This document shows positions 10,572-23,900 of a stretch of DNA of 64,000 nucleotides, one piece after another. A program made the position numbers and the translations under genes. Origin of the DNA: Phytopythium helicoides (taxonomy: Eukaryota > Oomycota > Peronosporomycetes > Pythiales > Pythiaceae); contig JANFNE010000005.1 of assembly GCA_024867545.1 (NCBI GenBank), positions 1,116,001-1,180,000 on the forward strand. The letters run 5' to 3'. Under the pieces are notes generated by a model that ran no database searches, had not been told where the DNA came from, and saw only the letters and a list, made by a program, of their open reading frames with translations. Numbering within the stretch: position 1 is the stretch's first letter; each line of letters starts with the position of its first letter.

Positions 10572-13500
10572 ATGGCGAGCGCCGGCGACCTCGACGGCGA
10601 GGGGCGAGACACGTGGCTCTACCGCTCGACGGTCGGCGCTGGCTCGGACGTTGGGCTCTCGGACGGAGAGAGCTTCGCGGACAGCACCTGCGATTGCAGG
10701 AGTGACGACGAGATACGAGCCACGGGGCATGCTGCGAAGGAGCTGGGTGCCGAGCAGCCATGTGCATCACACAAGCTGCGCAGCGATTCAATGGAGCCCA
10801 CACTCTCTGGGCAGAATCAGCGCAGCTCACGGCAGCCCTCGCACAAGGTAGCTGGGTTTAATAGCGCTCGGCGGACATTGAGAACGCACAGTAGACCGAC
10901 ACTGGGATGGAAGATGCAGGAGAGTGCACGTTTGAGTCGTGATACTAATCATGATCGAAGAAAACCCTCGGTGACTGATGATCCGGACGAAGAGAAGCCC
11001 GCAGCGACCACACTACCCGCAACGCGGGCTCAAAAACTCCCGCGGATTGTTGGCTGGTCAAACGCGGATGCACTATGTGGTCAACTACCTCGAGCCCAGG
11101 CAAAGAGTGCAGATGACGGAGAGGCATATGGGATCGTATTTGTTGGCCAAGAGGGCACGACGAATGGAAAAACTGAGTGGGGATTCAACGGGCTGATTGA
11201 GCTGGATGACAAGACGTGGATGAAAGATAGCAGGTACTTCACTGATGCAGATGAGCCCCTATGCCTTCAGAAGAGAGATCTACCCGATCAACTTGGTGAA
11301 GTTAACCGAGCACTCAAGATTCAGAAAATAATTAGCAAGGAAGGATGCGGTAGTGCAGGCAATCGAGACGAATTGGCCGATAGAGTGCAGCGAAAGATCA
11401 ACAGCGCGGGTTGGGCTCAGTCGCGCCAGCGCAAACAGTCTCACAGGAAATGGCGGCTTCGATTCGCCCCTCCATCTCTTCCGGGGTTTAAAGCGTTTCG
11501 ATCGATGAGATTTCCGAAGCAGCGCAAGCATCCATGCTACCAACCTCAGACTCCAATGACTAAAAGTGAAGCTGTCGGAAGCTACTTTGAAGACGTTGAC
11601 AATCTGGCAGATCAGATTCAAAGAAAGATTGATCGCGAAGGGTTTGAACGGCGAGCTAGCACTACTCCAAGCTCTCTGCTCGGAATGCACTTGTTAACCA
11701 CACCTCGTGAAGATACTGGCGAGGGTGTTGACGAAAAGCTACCAAAGTTAAATCCTCAAGTGCCGCATGTACGAAGTGGAAAATTTGACAACTCGTGCGA
11801 CTTGGCAGAACACATTCAGCGCAAAATCAATGAAGCAGATTGGAGCCGTCTCAATAGCAGTAACACCGACGCCAAATGTGACTCCGATCGTCAAGGCTCC
11901 TCGATCCCTTGCCACAAGGAAACTCGACAGACAAAGCTTCCGATGCTATCGATCCCGAATCTAACTGCTGCTGCGAGTCTAAACTGCGATGGACACGACA
12001 AATGTGCCGAGAAAATTACGAGAAATATTGATGACGCGACCAGGGATAAGTGGACTATTGTGACTCCGTCGACATCTTCTAGTAAGCGTCTACGAATCAC
12101 TCCAAAGGGGAAAACAGGCAACCCTCTCGAGCGGAAGCTGCAGCGGTGGATATCCCCAAACCGACACTGTGACCTCCCACGTTTTCTCAAAACGCTGAAT
12201 CTCGAGCGTCCTCACCCAGATTTCAGCGACAAGCCAGGTGAAATTGACGATCCCAATGATCTGAAATCACCAAGACAACTAAAAATTGTCGTCGAAGCTA
12301 GGGATGACAGCACGCCGAGCATTAGCTGCGATCCCAGAGCTTCGCCTCCGGCATCTTTGCCGCCCCCAGAATTTTACGTAAACGAAATGTTGGCGCACGG
12401 TGTCGTGCTAGCGAGCACAGCGATGATTCATGCTGGCGTTTTCACATTTAGCGCCTCGTTGCGGCGTGTCCTTTCGCTTGAATCTCATCCATTTGGGATT
12501 ATTTTGCTGGTCATCTGGGCTGTTGAAGGGATTGCGCGCTGCATTGGTGGCGTTGTCGGTGATCTCGTTGCAGACCGAGTAGCTTTACTTCGGCGCGCCG
12601 CTTTTGTTTGGTCTCTTGCCGTGATTTTGTTTCTTGTCGATGCTGTGAGCATCGCTATTGCTTCACCCGAAGCTATTACACCTGTGACGTCAGGCCTCGC
12701 TAGTGCCATCCTCACCGCAGCCTTCGTCTTTGGCGTTGGGGCACATGGTGTTGTTACGCCAAATCTCGTAGCTCTCGGAGCTCAATCGGCCCTCTTCAAC
12801 CTTAGAAATTCAGCAGGTTTCATCAGCGTGTGGACACCAAAGTCGCCACCTCCTCGGCATTCCGACAGTATTGCACTGACACGCATATATAGTCAAGTCA
12901 GCGAAGATTCAGGCGAGAGGTCAAGCAACTCTATGAACCAGTTGGCTAGTTTGGATGAAAACGACCAGATCTCCCAGACTACGGATTGCTCAACTTCGTC
13001 CTCAGCTCAGCGAGCGCGCTCCTGCGTCAACCGGTTCTACTCGGCATCATTCATTGCCTCAACCGTCGGATCTTCGAGCGTTCAGTTATTTTTTTTCCTC
13101 TTCGCGGAGGAGCTACCAGCAGCTTTATCATCTTCAGCAGTCACTTCTTCCTTTTCGTCTTCAGTGTCGTCCGAGTCGTCGTCATTCTCGTTGGCGGCTG
13201 TCCGTCCGCCTCTTCAAGTTCTAGTGTTTCTTACCTTCACAGGCATGTTCCTTATCGCTACGTTGAGCACGTTCGTCTTCCAGTCGCGACTGTATCGACC
13301 TTCGGCCAACACCAATCTCGCAGTTATCGAGAAGGAGGCTAGTTGCCCACGCCAAAAAAGGGAAGTCCGGTCACTCCGTGAAACCCACGGAACTGCGCGG
13401 GTTTTCGCTGGCTTCGCGTTAGCAGGATGTTCTACGGTGCTGCTTTCAGGCGCTGCCGCTGCGGTTATCATCCTGATTGCTTTCCCACATTCGCCTCTTG

Positions 13501-14615
13501 CTGTTCGTGTCTCGCCATTCCTTGTAGTAGCTGCTACGTGGCTTGTAGGAATGGCGATTGCTTCCCGGTTGCTTAAGTCTGTTGTGACAAGATCCCATAG
13601 CACGCTGGTCAGCAACGATGTCGACGATGATTCAAAGCCTCAAGAGCAGCTTGGAGATCTTGAGCACCCACGCAACTGGCGCATCCAACCTGCCCTCGCG
13701 TTGCTAGCCCTGGGCGGTACGCTAGCATGTGCTGCTTTTGTTCGAGGCCAACTCTACTCGACAACGGTGACGCAATTGTGTCAAACAGACTTGCAGCTTC
13801 CTAGTGCTCTCGTTGGATCAGCAACTGTGCTGCTCCGCCCAGAAGCAGCAGGCGGTGCAGTTGGTCTCTTCTCCGTGCTGTTACTCATTATGCTTCTGCA
13901 CGGCAGCTGTGTGAGGCGAGCGTGCGGTCTATCATCTGGAACCAAGAAGGACCCGCGGTCTATCTCAATGCGATTTACATCGAGCGCTCCGGCGACGCGG
14001 ATGGCATTGGCTGCTGCGCTATCTCTCACCGGTCTCTTCCTCGCGAGTGTCGTGGAGCTATACCGTCGCCATGCACCGTCGCTACCGATAGATCCATCGC
14101 GGATGCCCTCTCGATACTGCAACAAACCGATTGTGGATCTCAACGTGTTGTGGTCGACGCCATCTCTCATCGTCCTCGGCGCTGCTGATGCACTCTTCCG
14201 TGTGAGCTTACACGAGCAGGTACATATAGCTTTGCTTCAGTGTCATGATGCGGGGCTGTGCAACAAATGGGCTGGCCGCGTACTTGGGGCGCTTGCACTG
14301 GCCGAAGCATTGGGAAATGCTGCCGCTTTGTCGCTCGTCGCGGCACTTGCGTCTTGGCTTTTGGGACCGACGACAAGCGACCTTACGCTTGCTTTCCTTC
14401 TGCTCACGACGGGGCTCGCACTCACGTTTGTGATGCTCAAAGGCGTCGGCCAGCGAGTGGCGTGTGTGGCAGCCGCAGCAATTCAGCGGGCCAGATTCAT
14501 CGACCTAGAGTGTGATAGTGTGGCGGTCATGACACCTCCACCGCCGCCTGCACCGTCCTCACTTCAGCTGAGCGATGACACGGTCAAGCGCCTCATGATG
14601 CCCGCTGGCGGTTAA
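10572..14615 (+). CDS. POT/PTR-family transporter with long repeat-bearing N-terminus
   Basis: A single uninterrupted frame of about 1,347 residues from the first ATG, intronless although its neighbours are intron-rich. The C-terminal 700 residues form a multi-pass membrane domain with the layout of proton-coupled oligopeptide/nitrate transporters (POT/PTR/NPF). An EGIARCIGGVVGDLVADR segment matches the GA-LGD-YLGR motif, GAHGVVTPNLVALGAQ matches the G-GGIKP-V-GADQF motif, FYSASFIASTVGS matches FY-AIN-GS, and a late ALFRVSLHEQ helix matches the E-L-S--E-Y helix. The substrate is not deducible. The first 600 residues are hydrophilic and contain four spaced copies of an LAD-IQRKI-type motif at about 11363, 11597, 11793 and 12001 (residues near 264, 342, 407 and 476). 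This is probably a cytosolic regulatory extension. It is tail-to-tail with TRRAP, 86 bp apart. Confidence 0.75.
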   Translation: MASAGDLDGEGRDTWLYRSTVGAGSDVGLSDGESFADSTCDCRSDDEIRATGHAAKELGAEQPCASHKLRSDSMEPTLSGQNQRSSRQPSHKVAGFNSARRTLRTHSRPTLGWKMQESARLSRDTNHDRRKPSVTDDPDEEKPAATTLPATRAQKLPRIVGWSNADALCGQLPRAQAKSADDGEAYGIVFVGQEGTTNGKTEWGFNGLIELDDKTWMKDSRYFTDADEPLCLQKRDLPDQLGEVNRALKIQKIISKEGCGSAGNRDELADRVQRKINSAGWAQSRQRKQSHRKWRLRFAPPSLPGFKAFRSMRFPKQRKHPCYQPQTPMTKSEAVGSYFEDVDNLADQIQRKIDREGFERRASTTPSSLLGMHLLTTPREDTGEGVDEKLPKLNPQVPHVRSGKFDNSCDLAEHIQRKINEADWSRLNSSNTDAKCDSDRQGSSIPCHKETRQTKLPMLSIPNLTAAASLNCDGHDKCAEKITRNIDDATRDKWTIVTPSTSSSKRLRITPKGKTGNPLERKLQRWISPNRHCDLPRFLKTLNLERPHPDFSDKPGEIDDPNDLKSPRQLKIVVEARDDSTPSISCDPRASPPASLPPPEFYVNEMLAHGVVLASTAMIHAGVFTFSASLRRVLSLESHPFGIILLVIWAVEGIARCIGGVVGDLVADRVALLRRAAFVWSLAVILFLVDAVSIAIASPEAITPVTSGLASAILTAAFVFGVGAHGVVTPNLVALGAQSALFNLRNSAGFISVWTPKSPPPRHSDSIALTRIYSQVSEDSGERSSNSMNQLASLDENDQISQTTDCSTSSSAQRARSCVNRFYSASFIASTVGSSSVQLFFFLFAEELPAALSSSAVTSSFSSSVSSESSSFSLAAVRPPLQVLVFLTFTGMFLIATLSTFVFQSRLYRPSANTNLAVIEKEASCPRQKREVRSLRETHGTARVFAGFALAGCSTVLLSGAAAAVIILIAFPHSPLAVRVSPFLVVAATWLVGMAIASRLLKSVVTRSHSTLVSNDVDDDSKPQEQLGDLEHPRNWRIQPALALLALGGTLACAAFVRGQLYSTTVTQLCQTDLQLPSALVGSATVLLRPEAAGGAVGLFSVLLLIMLLHGSCVRRACGLSSGTKKDPRSISMRFTSSAPATRMALAAALSLTGLFLASVVELYRRHAPSLPIDPSRMPSRYCNKPIVDLNVLWSTPSLIVLGAADALFRVSLHEQVHIALLQCHDAGLCNKWAGRVLGALALAEALGNAAALSLVAALASWLLGPTTSDLTLAFLLLTTGLALTFVMLKGVGQRVACVAAAAIQRARFIDLECDSVAVMTPPPPPAPSSLQLSDDTVKRLMMPAGG

Positions 14616-14701
14616 GATAAAAAGCGAGGTTGAAATCAAATCGTATTCCGTACAAACTTGTTGGTACTACCAAAGAAAAACGCAGGCTGCAATGAACGAA
14701 C

Positions 14702-14901
14702 TCAAAGCCACGGTGCCCAAGTCGGCACCATCTCGCGCTGACGCTCCGGGCTGGTGGCGATCTCTAGCAGCTCCCGCACGCTTTTCCCTCGAGGTGACTC
14801 GGCTGCATGCCCGTTCTGGCGCAGGGAAACGCCTCGCACTCGCTCGAGCACGAGGCTCACATTCGCCTCCACGCGCTGCTGGACCTGCGCCTCAACACGC
14901 C

Positions 14902-14944
<43 letters not shown>

Positions 14945-17900
14945 CCCACCACCATTACCAATCGATGAATCAGTCGAGCCAGGCGTGATCGAAGGCAAAA
15001 CGCGCGCCTTGGACGCATGCCACGAGAGCAGGTCATCGCGGAAGAAGAGGCTTAGCTGGTTCCTCAACAGATCTTCGTCACTCAGCAGCGCCTCCGCTGC
15101 CGCTACCATACCAAGACTGAACGGACCCTGCACTCCTGATCGCGTCAGGAAGTTGTGGAGGTTCCGCGTCAGACGAAATGGCATAGTTGTTGATGCTTCA
15201 AGCAGACCGCTGCTCGCGTATCCCGGACGCATTTCAGTCCCAATGATCCGCCCTGTGCGGCGGGAAAAGAGCACACGATGCGGTGCTCGGTCTCCGACAA
15301 ACAAGGCGTACGACAGGAACGACGCAAGAGCCCAGTGCTGGCAAAAAGCGTTCCGGAACTCATAGTATGCGTCGCTGCTAGCGCACACGCCGTGCACGTA
15401 TTTCGCCAGCAGCGTCTCAGGAACATGGGACTCGCAAATGTCGCTAAACGCGAGTGCCTTTGCCTGAGCAACACGCTCTTCCTCGTCGCTATCAGCGGTG
15501 GCCCCTAATGCGTACGCCTCACTCAGCCGCTCGCGATATAACTCAACCGGAACGTCAGGGTCCTTGTTCTCAGCGAGGCAGTCGCGCTCGTAAATCTCCC
15601 CAAGAGTCACAAAGTCCCGATGATCCTCTAGCAGGCGCACGCGCGGAGTGAGAGGAATCACCTTGGGAATGTGGAAGGCAGCATTGCGACGCTTGGTTTC
15701 CTTGTGACGTGCCAAAAGTCGATTCAGCAACAAATACATCTGTGTCATCCGCTCATCTGTGCGAGTAATGTGGGTCATTGCGTACTGAACTAGGAAGTAG
15801 TGTGCGCGTCCGTCGCTGCCACCCAGGGCCACACGCCGCTGCGTAAACCCGTTTCGCAGCAAAACATCAACGGTGCTTTCAAAGTGTACGATACGCGCGT
15901 GCAAATCCTTGATGGGCTCGCTGTCTGATACGTACTGTCCGGGAACTTCAATACTTGAGCTGCTCAGTTCCACCAAGTGGCGACTGCACTGCTCCAAGTA
16001 CAGCTTTCCCGCGCGACGAGTGCCAAACTTTCTCACACGACGTTGAAGCAAGTTTTTCCACCGCTTGAGTCGACTCATCATATCGCTCAGAGTTGCAGCA
16101 CCATCACCCGTGCCGTCCCCAAAGTCACGCTCAAATTGAACTTTGAAGGTGTCCACAAACGTACGATGGCCTTCGTTTTTCTGGTGATGTGGAAGCAGCA
16201 CAAAAAGTTTTCGGCAAACGCGCGCAAGCGCTGCGCGCAGCATCTTTGGAACAGGCTCCGTCGCTGTAAGTCGTGGGAGCTGATAACACTTTACAAGAAG
16301 CGCGTGCACAGCCGTCAACAGCTCCTCTTCTGGCTCCGGACGGAATCTTGTGATCATCTCTTCGAGCATACATTCCATCTCAAACGTCAGTGCGTCATGT
16401 GACCGACGCAAAAAGTTGAGCAGGTCTTCAGTATACTGTACAGGTCCGATCTCTGCCTTGGGGAGTTCTCCATGCGATCGCCGAAGTTTGTCGCGCCAGC
16501 CGTCAAGTGTCAATACGAGATGCGGGGGTGCACCAAACGCAGCCGGGGTCGGTCGTGGTGGGCCAACAAGGCCAGGAATTTCCCCGATTTGAGCCACCGG
16601 AATGCTTGAGGGAACTGCCACCACGTGGCCAGATTTCGTTCGATAGTAGACTACCGCAGAGGTTGGAGAAGTGCCAAGCGCATCCTCGCCAATTTTTCCC
16701 GCCGCGCTTGACGAGCTTGGTGAAGCAGCACTCCCAGCAAAATTGCCGGTCACGGCTCCTGGATTTTGCTGTTGCTGCCGTGCTGCTTCGTTGTGCATCG
16801 CCATTGCATTATCGCGGTTCTCGAGGAAAAAGGCACGCATTGTGTAATAGAGGGCCTGTGGAAACTTTGCCGAGAGTCCGCGTAGTAGTCCTCGGATCTG
16901 TTTGTCCATACTGTAAGCAACGAGCAAGTTATAAAGGGATATGATATGTGTAAGCGTACCTGCGGTGCTTCCGGCCGGGCGAGCGCCATCAGCAACTGAG
17001 GAATCCAAATTATCCATATCCAAATGGGTAGCTGCTTGCCGTGTGTCTCAAATGCCTGAATGAGTACTCCACTCCCTGTTGCTCGCGGCTGATTTGGATT
17101 GCTGTGATCGTCCATTGTAAGCAACCACAGGACACGCGCAATCATGAGCCGTGCAGAGTTGCACCGGTGATGGATCGATTGCAAGTAGCATGCAATTGTC
17201 TGCGCCGCAAACTGTAGGTCTGTCTTGCTGCTTGCGAGGAAAAGCCGGTAGCAATAGTGGCCCCACGAGAGCCAACCCTTGCCATACGAATCGCAGATCT
17301 GCAGGCAGTGAGAGAACGTCTGGTTTGCATCGGTCAGGTTCCCCTGGGCTTCCAGGAAGAGTGCTTTGAGGCGAAACATTTCTGCCTTTTGCCGCAAGCT
17401 GAAAAAATCGAGGTTGGTGCTGTTCAAAATGCCCAAGCCGCCCTCGTATTCGGTGGAGCTCTCATAGCAGATACTCACCTGCTCCCGCAGCTTTGAGAAC
17501 GCGTCCTGGACGTCCATGGCTGGTACAGCGTACAGCTTACTGAGCGCACCAAGACACACATCTGGAAGGTGCTGCTTCCGAGCAGTATGAGCCAGTTTAA
17601 TGACAGACCAGGGCGAGTCATGCATTGATGCAAGCATTTGAGCATCGCTCCACGACGAAAAGGTCGACTTAACGACCTGGAACATGTGCGAGCGCCACGT
17701 GAGAATATCGTCCCACAGCAGAATCGGCTCCCACTTATTTGGCAATCTCTCGCGCCAAGTGTTGATTGAAGGTTTGAGGTTTGGCACCGTGTGCTGCTGG
17801 CTTGCTAACTTTATATCTGCCATCATCTGGATAGACTCTTTCACTTCGATAAACTGGTGAAACAAGTGCATGAGTGGGACATGAGCACGCGACAAAGTTT

Positions 17901-20900
17901 GAGGTAGACCTTGCCACTGGGCAAGCGCCAACTCAGCAGTCTGCGCAGCAAGATTATCCACCACGCTTTTCTTCTCAGCATCGAGAATTGCAATATAGAG
18001 CCGCTGCAGTCGAGTCTGGGGGCACCCGATCTCCGCTGTTGACTGCATTACTGGCGACAGCAATAACTGTTTCGCAGCAGCCCAATCCCCACGCTTCCAC
18101 GCACAATCCAAGAGCAGGTCCTGGTTCTGCGTCGACTTCGCAAAGTCGTTCATCAGTTGCCATTGGCATAGCTGCTTTGCGCAGCCGACCCAACGTTCTT
18201 CCCACAGCCGCAATTCAAACAAGTTTACATCGTCCACGCTCACTCGACCACTTTGAGCCTTTGACAGTCCCTTGAAATATTCTTCCTGGGCTTCATGAAC
18301 ACACCCTAAAGCTTCAAGTGTCAGTGCCGCACGTGTTTCTGGCTGCGAAATGTTCTCAAGGCTCAGACCAACTCGAAGATCTTCCTCATTCAGTTGTTTG
18401 TAGATTGCGCTGAGTGCTTCGATCCACCGCAGACGGCTGTCGACGCTCAAGTGTGACTGAGCAACTTGGTACTCACAAATTCGAATCGCATCCGTCCACA
18501 CGTCGTACGCTGAGGCCAGATGCAGTACCAACTCCGGAGTGATCATCGGGGTGCTTTCACTCGTTGATACAATCGCTTTCACAAGAGTTTGCACTGCATT
18601 GGTCCGACACGGACCGGACACGAGTGGAACATCGAGATCACGCTTGTTGAACTTGGACGCCAGGATCTTCATTAAGCTGGAGCTCGCCTGTGTCTTGTCT
18701 TGGGAGCTCAGTAACGACCATGACAGATCAAACAGGCGAACCCACAGTTCCTTGGCAAGTTCAAGATCAATATGCGCAAGGGATCGAAGCGCAGATGTTA
18801 GGTCTCCTGCCTTGATCGGAGGCAAATTGCTCAGTGATCCTTCGCTCTCCATTGCGTCGACGTCGGAAGTCTCAACGGGAATCACGACATGTGGAGTCGA
18901 TTCTGGGTTAATCGCGCTGATGAGAGCTTCAACCGCGATGACTGGCCAATACCGTGTTCCGCACGCCTGCCAGTCCTGCTTTAGAACCAACTGAAGTCGA
19001 GCCACTGGCCCGTTGTCCGCTGTTGCGAAGAAGTAGCTCATGAACTGATCGCGGACCGCGCGATCCGGTGCAAGCAGCCCAGCCATGAAGTGGTTTGTCT
19101 GACTGTGGCTAATCGTGCTTGGGCTAATGTGCAAATACGAGTGCTTCGCATCTGATGGATCACACAATTTTAGGATCAATTGGTAGTATTCGGCGTACAG
19201 TGGGATCGCCGAGATCTCGTTCAGCCGATCAAAAGTCGCCATCTTGTTCAATAGTGTCATTTTGTCCTTCGTCGTCAAGAACTGCTTCGTGTCGGCCGTA
19301 ATCATCGCTGCAACAATCTTCGTAATCTGAAGCAAGAGCGGGATATTCGTAGAGCTTTCGAGACAATGCACCAACAAGTTTGTATATAGCCGTCGGTGAT
19401 CAGCCACTGAGAACGAACACTTGGACAGAAGGATATAGCAGATGATCATCAGCTCAATTGACGCCTTGTGTTGCGCAATGGAGGTTGCAGTAGGTCCCGC
19501 CCCAGAGCCCAATCCTCCGTTCTTCTTCTTCGTGCTGCCAGCAACGCTCTTTTGACTTGAAGACGGTCCAGTTGAAGCGCCGCCAACGGGATCTTTAGAG
19601 TCCACAGATGCCCCACCACCGCCTGAATTCATATTCGCCTTCTTCTTGCCTTGCTTGTCTTCACGTTTACTCTTCATTTGCCGCACGATATTGTTGACGG
19701 TGAGAGTCGAGCGGCCAGTCTGAATTTGAAACCATTCATCAACTATGGCCAAAGATGGGGTCGCCATCACTCGATTGCGTCCAAACGAGTCCACATTGCT
19801 GCTGCTGCTGCTGTCAGTACTACTTCCGCTAGTCACACCGCTGCCACTCGACTTGGTGTTTGTGCTCATATTTGAATGGATCAAATGCTCTCGAGTGAAC
19901 CGCTGCGCAAGCTTCAGCAACGCAGGTGTAAAGTGGTCAACGAGCTCCGAAGAGGCCTCAACAAGTGCGTTCAGCAGACGAAGCGCAGAATTTCCAGTGG
20001 AGCTGATCACAGCTGCCCCGCGTGTTTGATGCTGTGACAACAACGCTTTCATCAACGGCGTTTCGGGAGTGTTTGGGCCGCCTGATACTGCATTGCCGCT
20101 AGATTTGGGTCGTTTCTGAGGTGTACCGCTCCCTGCTGCACCTGCATTTGAAGTTTTCAGCGGTGATGATGTCCCCGTTGCCTCAGATTTAGCTGCTCCA
20201 GATTGTTGTGAGTTGCTCTTTGCTTTTGTTTTCGTCGCGGTTGAAGTTGACCCCAGGAGCGAAGCCGAAGTGGAAACGTCAGAAGGATACACTGCAGCAG
20301 CCATAAGGCGCTCGTTGACAATGTCTTTCAACCAAGGATAGAACTTGCAGACAACCAATGGCTGAGGGGCACGAGAAGGAGGATACAGCTGAAAGAGCAC
20401 GGTCAGATGCAACACACACCTTAGAAAATAGTTCAGAAGAAACTACATACCTCGGTCATTCTGCGCAAGAAATCAGTAAGTCCGGTCTGCACGTCTTGAT
20501 TCGGCCGGTCAAAGCACGGCTCAAGCAGCTTCATAATGCGGGGCGCGTATTGAATGACGTAAGGAACTTGGCGAGTTGACCGCTCGATCACATCTGGTTT
20601 GATAAGAGAGTTCAGGATCCCGAGAACCGCTTCTAGGATCGCCAGCGACGATAGTGGCGCTCCCTTTGGGACGACAAAGAACGGTGGCATTACAGCTGGG
20701 GTTTGATGGGACCCTTGAGGTGTGGCTCCAACTGCTGTACCTGAAGCCTGCTGAGCGTTCGACTGCTGTTGCTGGCGAAGAATAGCTTCAGCGGTCACGG
20801 CAATCAGCTTATCGAAGTATGAAAAGCGAATTGAGGCAGAGGGCCACAGGTGCAGAGCCTTGTCGAAAAGCTCGCCACACGTCTTTGCCAGGCGACTGGT

Positions 20901-23900
20901 TTCTTGCTTATCTGCTGATGCTAGCGCAAAACGGAATGCGAAATTGACAATCAGGTCAACCATGGCGCTGCTTAGCTCGAACTCATCTTCACTGATGCCA
21001 TGTCGAGCTGTTCCTCCGGGAGAAAGCTGAGGCGTTGATGGCGTGACTGGCGCATCGGAAGTAGTCCCTTGAACAGCTAGAGCGCTTTGACTCTCTGGCT
21101 CGGCTACGATTTGAACAGTCAGAGGCGCTGATCGTGGAGAGGTGTCTTGTGCCACGACTGATCCGCTAGCTCCGTCGACCACCCTCCTTTTTTTTGTTGC
21201 CTGCTCATTGGACCCATCCGTGCCCCCGATTTCTGTGCGACGAGACATCGCGGAGGGACTCCGCTTAAGATCACTTTTTGGTGACAAAAGGAAGCCAGCT
21301 CCCTTGCGAGCGACCCGATCTTGTCGCGTCTGCTCCCACGCAATTACTAGATCAACGATGTTAACAGCAAGTCGGCGGTTGTCTGGCGTGCTGCTAGGAG
21401 GGATTGCCAAACGGTTCAGCGAGTTCACCATAAGAGGTACAAATTGACTCCGGAACGGGTAGAACAGAGCAGGGTGCCGCACGATGAGGAACCAGATATG
21501 GACAAGCTGGCCAAGAACGTGACCCTCTTCGTATGCAATCTTCTTTGTCCACTTGATCGCTTTGATAAATTCGTTTGTCGGCAGTCGACTTGGCAGTGCT
21601 GGAAGAAGGATGTCGAACGCTTTACGAACCAAGAAACGCGAGTCCAGCTCATGAGTCCGCAGCAGCGCAACATATACTTGCAAGACAATTTTTGGCGGTG
21701 TGTCGTACACCGATATGAACCGGCAAACATTAACGTATGCCCAAAGCTTCGATGTGAGATCTTGATCCTTCAGGTGATTCCACGCAAACTTAATAACTTC
21801 TTTGCGGTACTCGGATACATACTTGCTCATGTGCTGAATCAGCAATGTTCCGAGCTTGAGTAATTCAATCCGCAGGTTTTGCATCGTTCCCGCGGAATAA
21901 TCCTTGCTGGCGAGAATTTCGCGCATCATCCATGTCACAGTGTCAGCATCTAGCACATCAATGTTATTGATTGCGGGGTCCTCGAATGACTTCGTCAAAA
22001 GCGGCGAAATTAGGTAGTGGATAGAGTACACCTTGAGCTCTTCTGACGCACTTGGTTCGCGAAGCAAACGCAAGAACAGGCGCACGATATTTCGCTTGTT
22101 CGCTGGAGAATATTGCATTGCCACTTCGTCTCTATAGAAGTTCTGGAGAAACCCAAAGTCGAATGGCACGCGATGCAAAAACACCGAGATCATGTCCAGG
22201 AGGACTTGCACATCTTCAGACTTCACATGACAGTACGCAATGAGCGTCTTAATCACAAGCCTCGACTCGAAGTGGTACTTTATCGGCAGCCTGTCATGCG
22301 CGAGCAACCTCTGGACGCGCGCAGGTGAGCGCCAGATCTTGCGCAACCACTCGATAATAATTGTCTGGGATGTTAGCCACTCCGGTTGCAGCTTGCTCAG
22401 CGACCTCACCAGTCGCAAGCCTTGGTAGTGCAGCTCAAGTGCATCTTGATGCGCTTTGGATGTAAACGGCCCACCACTTCCGCCACCAATAGAAATGCCT
22501 AGCGAGGATACTAGGCCTTGCTGTTGCTGAGCCCGAGCGATCTTTGCTTGCGCTTGCGCCTTTGCGCGATGAACATATGTCGCTTGCGCCTGCTTTGCTT
22601 TTTCCTGTGCCTGGATAGGCTTGAGACCTTGAGCCTGTGCTGCTGCAAGTGCTTGCGCGTGGACTTTTTGGGCATTCACTTGAATTTGAGCGTGCAGTTG
22701 CTGCGCCTGCTGCTGCGTTACAAGCGGGCTAATTGAAGGATTTGGAAGTGCATTCTGCAACGCAGCCGCTGAAATCTGGCTTTGAGCCTTCGCAATATAG
22801 TCCTTGCTTGCAAACTGAGCTTTTGCCTGAGCCTGGACAAGCGAAAGTCCCTGAGCCTGGGCCGCTGCCAATGTTTGCGCGTGCAGCTTTTGCGCGTTTG
22901 CCTGAATTTGGACCTGTGACTGAACCTTCAAGGCCTGCTGAGCGTTCACCTGAGCCTGCGCCTTTGCGACATACGCAGCCCGCGCTTGGATTCCCTTTGC
23001 CTCTGCAGCGCTAGAGGTCAGTCCCTGAGCTTGAGCGGCCGCTACTGCCTGCGCTGCTGCCTTCTGAGCGTTCAGTTGGATTTGTGCTTGGATTTTCATA
23101 TCCTCCGATGCGTCGCCACTTTTGATATCTACAAAGGCCGAAGAGTTCAGCTTCAGAGCTGCCGCAAACGTTGCACTCACAATTGACTCAGCACCGCCGT
23201 CCCCTGTCAAGATAGCTCGAAGCGGAGCAGCCTCCGGTAGCTTGATGAGCTGCTGGAAGAGTGATGAATACTTGGTTTCTGTCAGGTGCTCCTTTTTCAA
23301 AAAGAACGCAACTGACAGTCCAGCATATCGGTTAAGGAACTTGGTCAATGGCTTCCTGTAGGGAGAGCTCATCTTGCCGTAGCTACCGTATCTGGAAAGC
23401 ACCGCTTCCAACTCCACGACGCAGTTGATGAGCGACTCGACAAATGAGTCATTGTGCGGGAGCAAATGAAACAAATCAATGATCGCCGCCGCAACGGCAG
23501 GCTCTTCACCGCGCTTCCAAATCCCGGCCTTCACGATTCGCTCTGGATCTCGCCACTGTTTCAAGTGTTCCAGCAGCTTCTCACCCAACGTCACGTTAAA
23601 GCAGCTACTCAGAAGCGTCAACAGCCGAGACAACCCTTCTAAGAGCGGAAGATTCAGTTTCCGGTAATCCGCCAAATTCAGTAGCACCGGCCGTAGACAC
23701 TGTTGCAGCAGTTCCTTTGGGAGGAAGACGTCCTTGTGTTGCTTGTTTAACTCAATCACATTTTTGAGCGCTTCTGAGCGACCGCCACTAGCTCAGGAGG
23801 CTGGCCAGTCAAATACCGAAAGAACACGCCAACGAACCGATTCCTGTACTCCGGATACTGGTTCAACTCCTCAGGTGACGAGGTGAATGCTGCACTGAGC

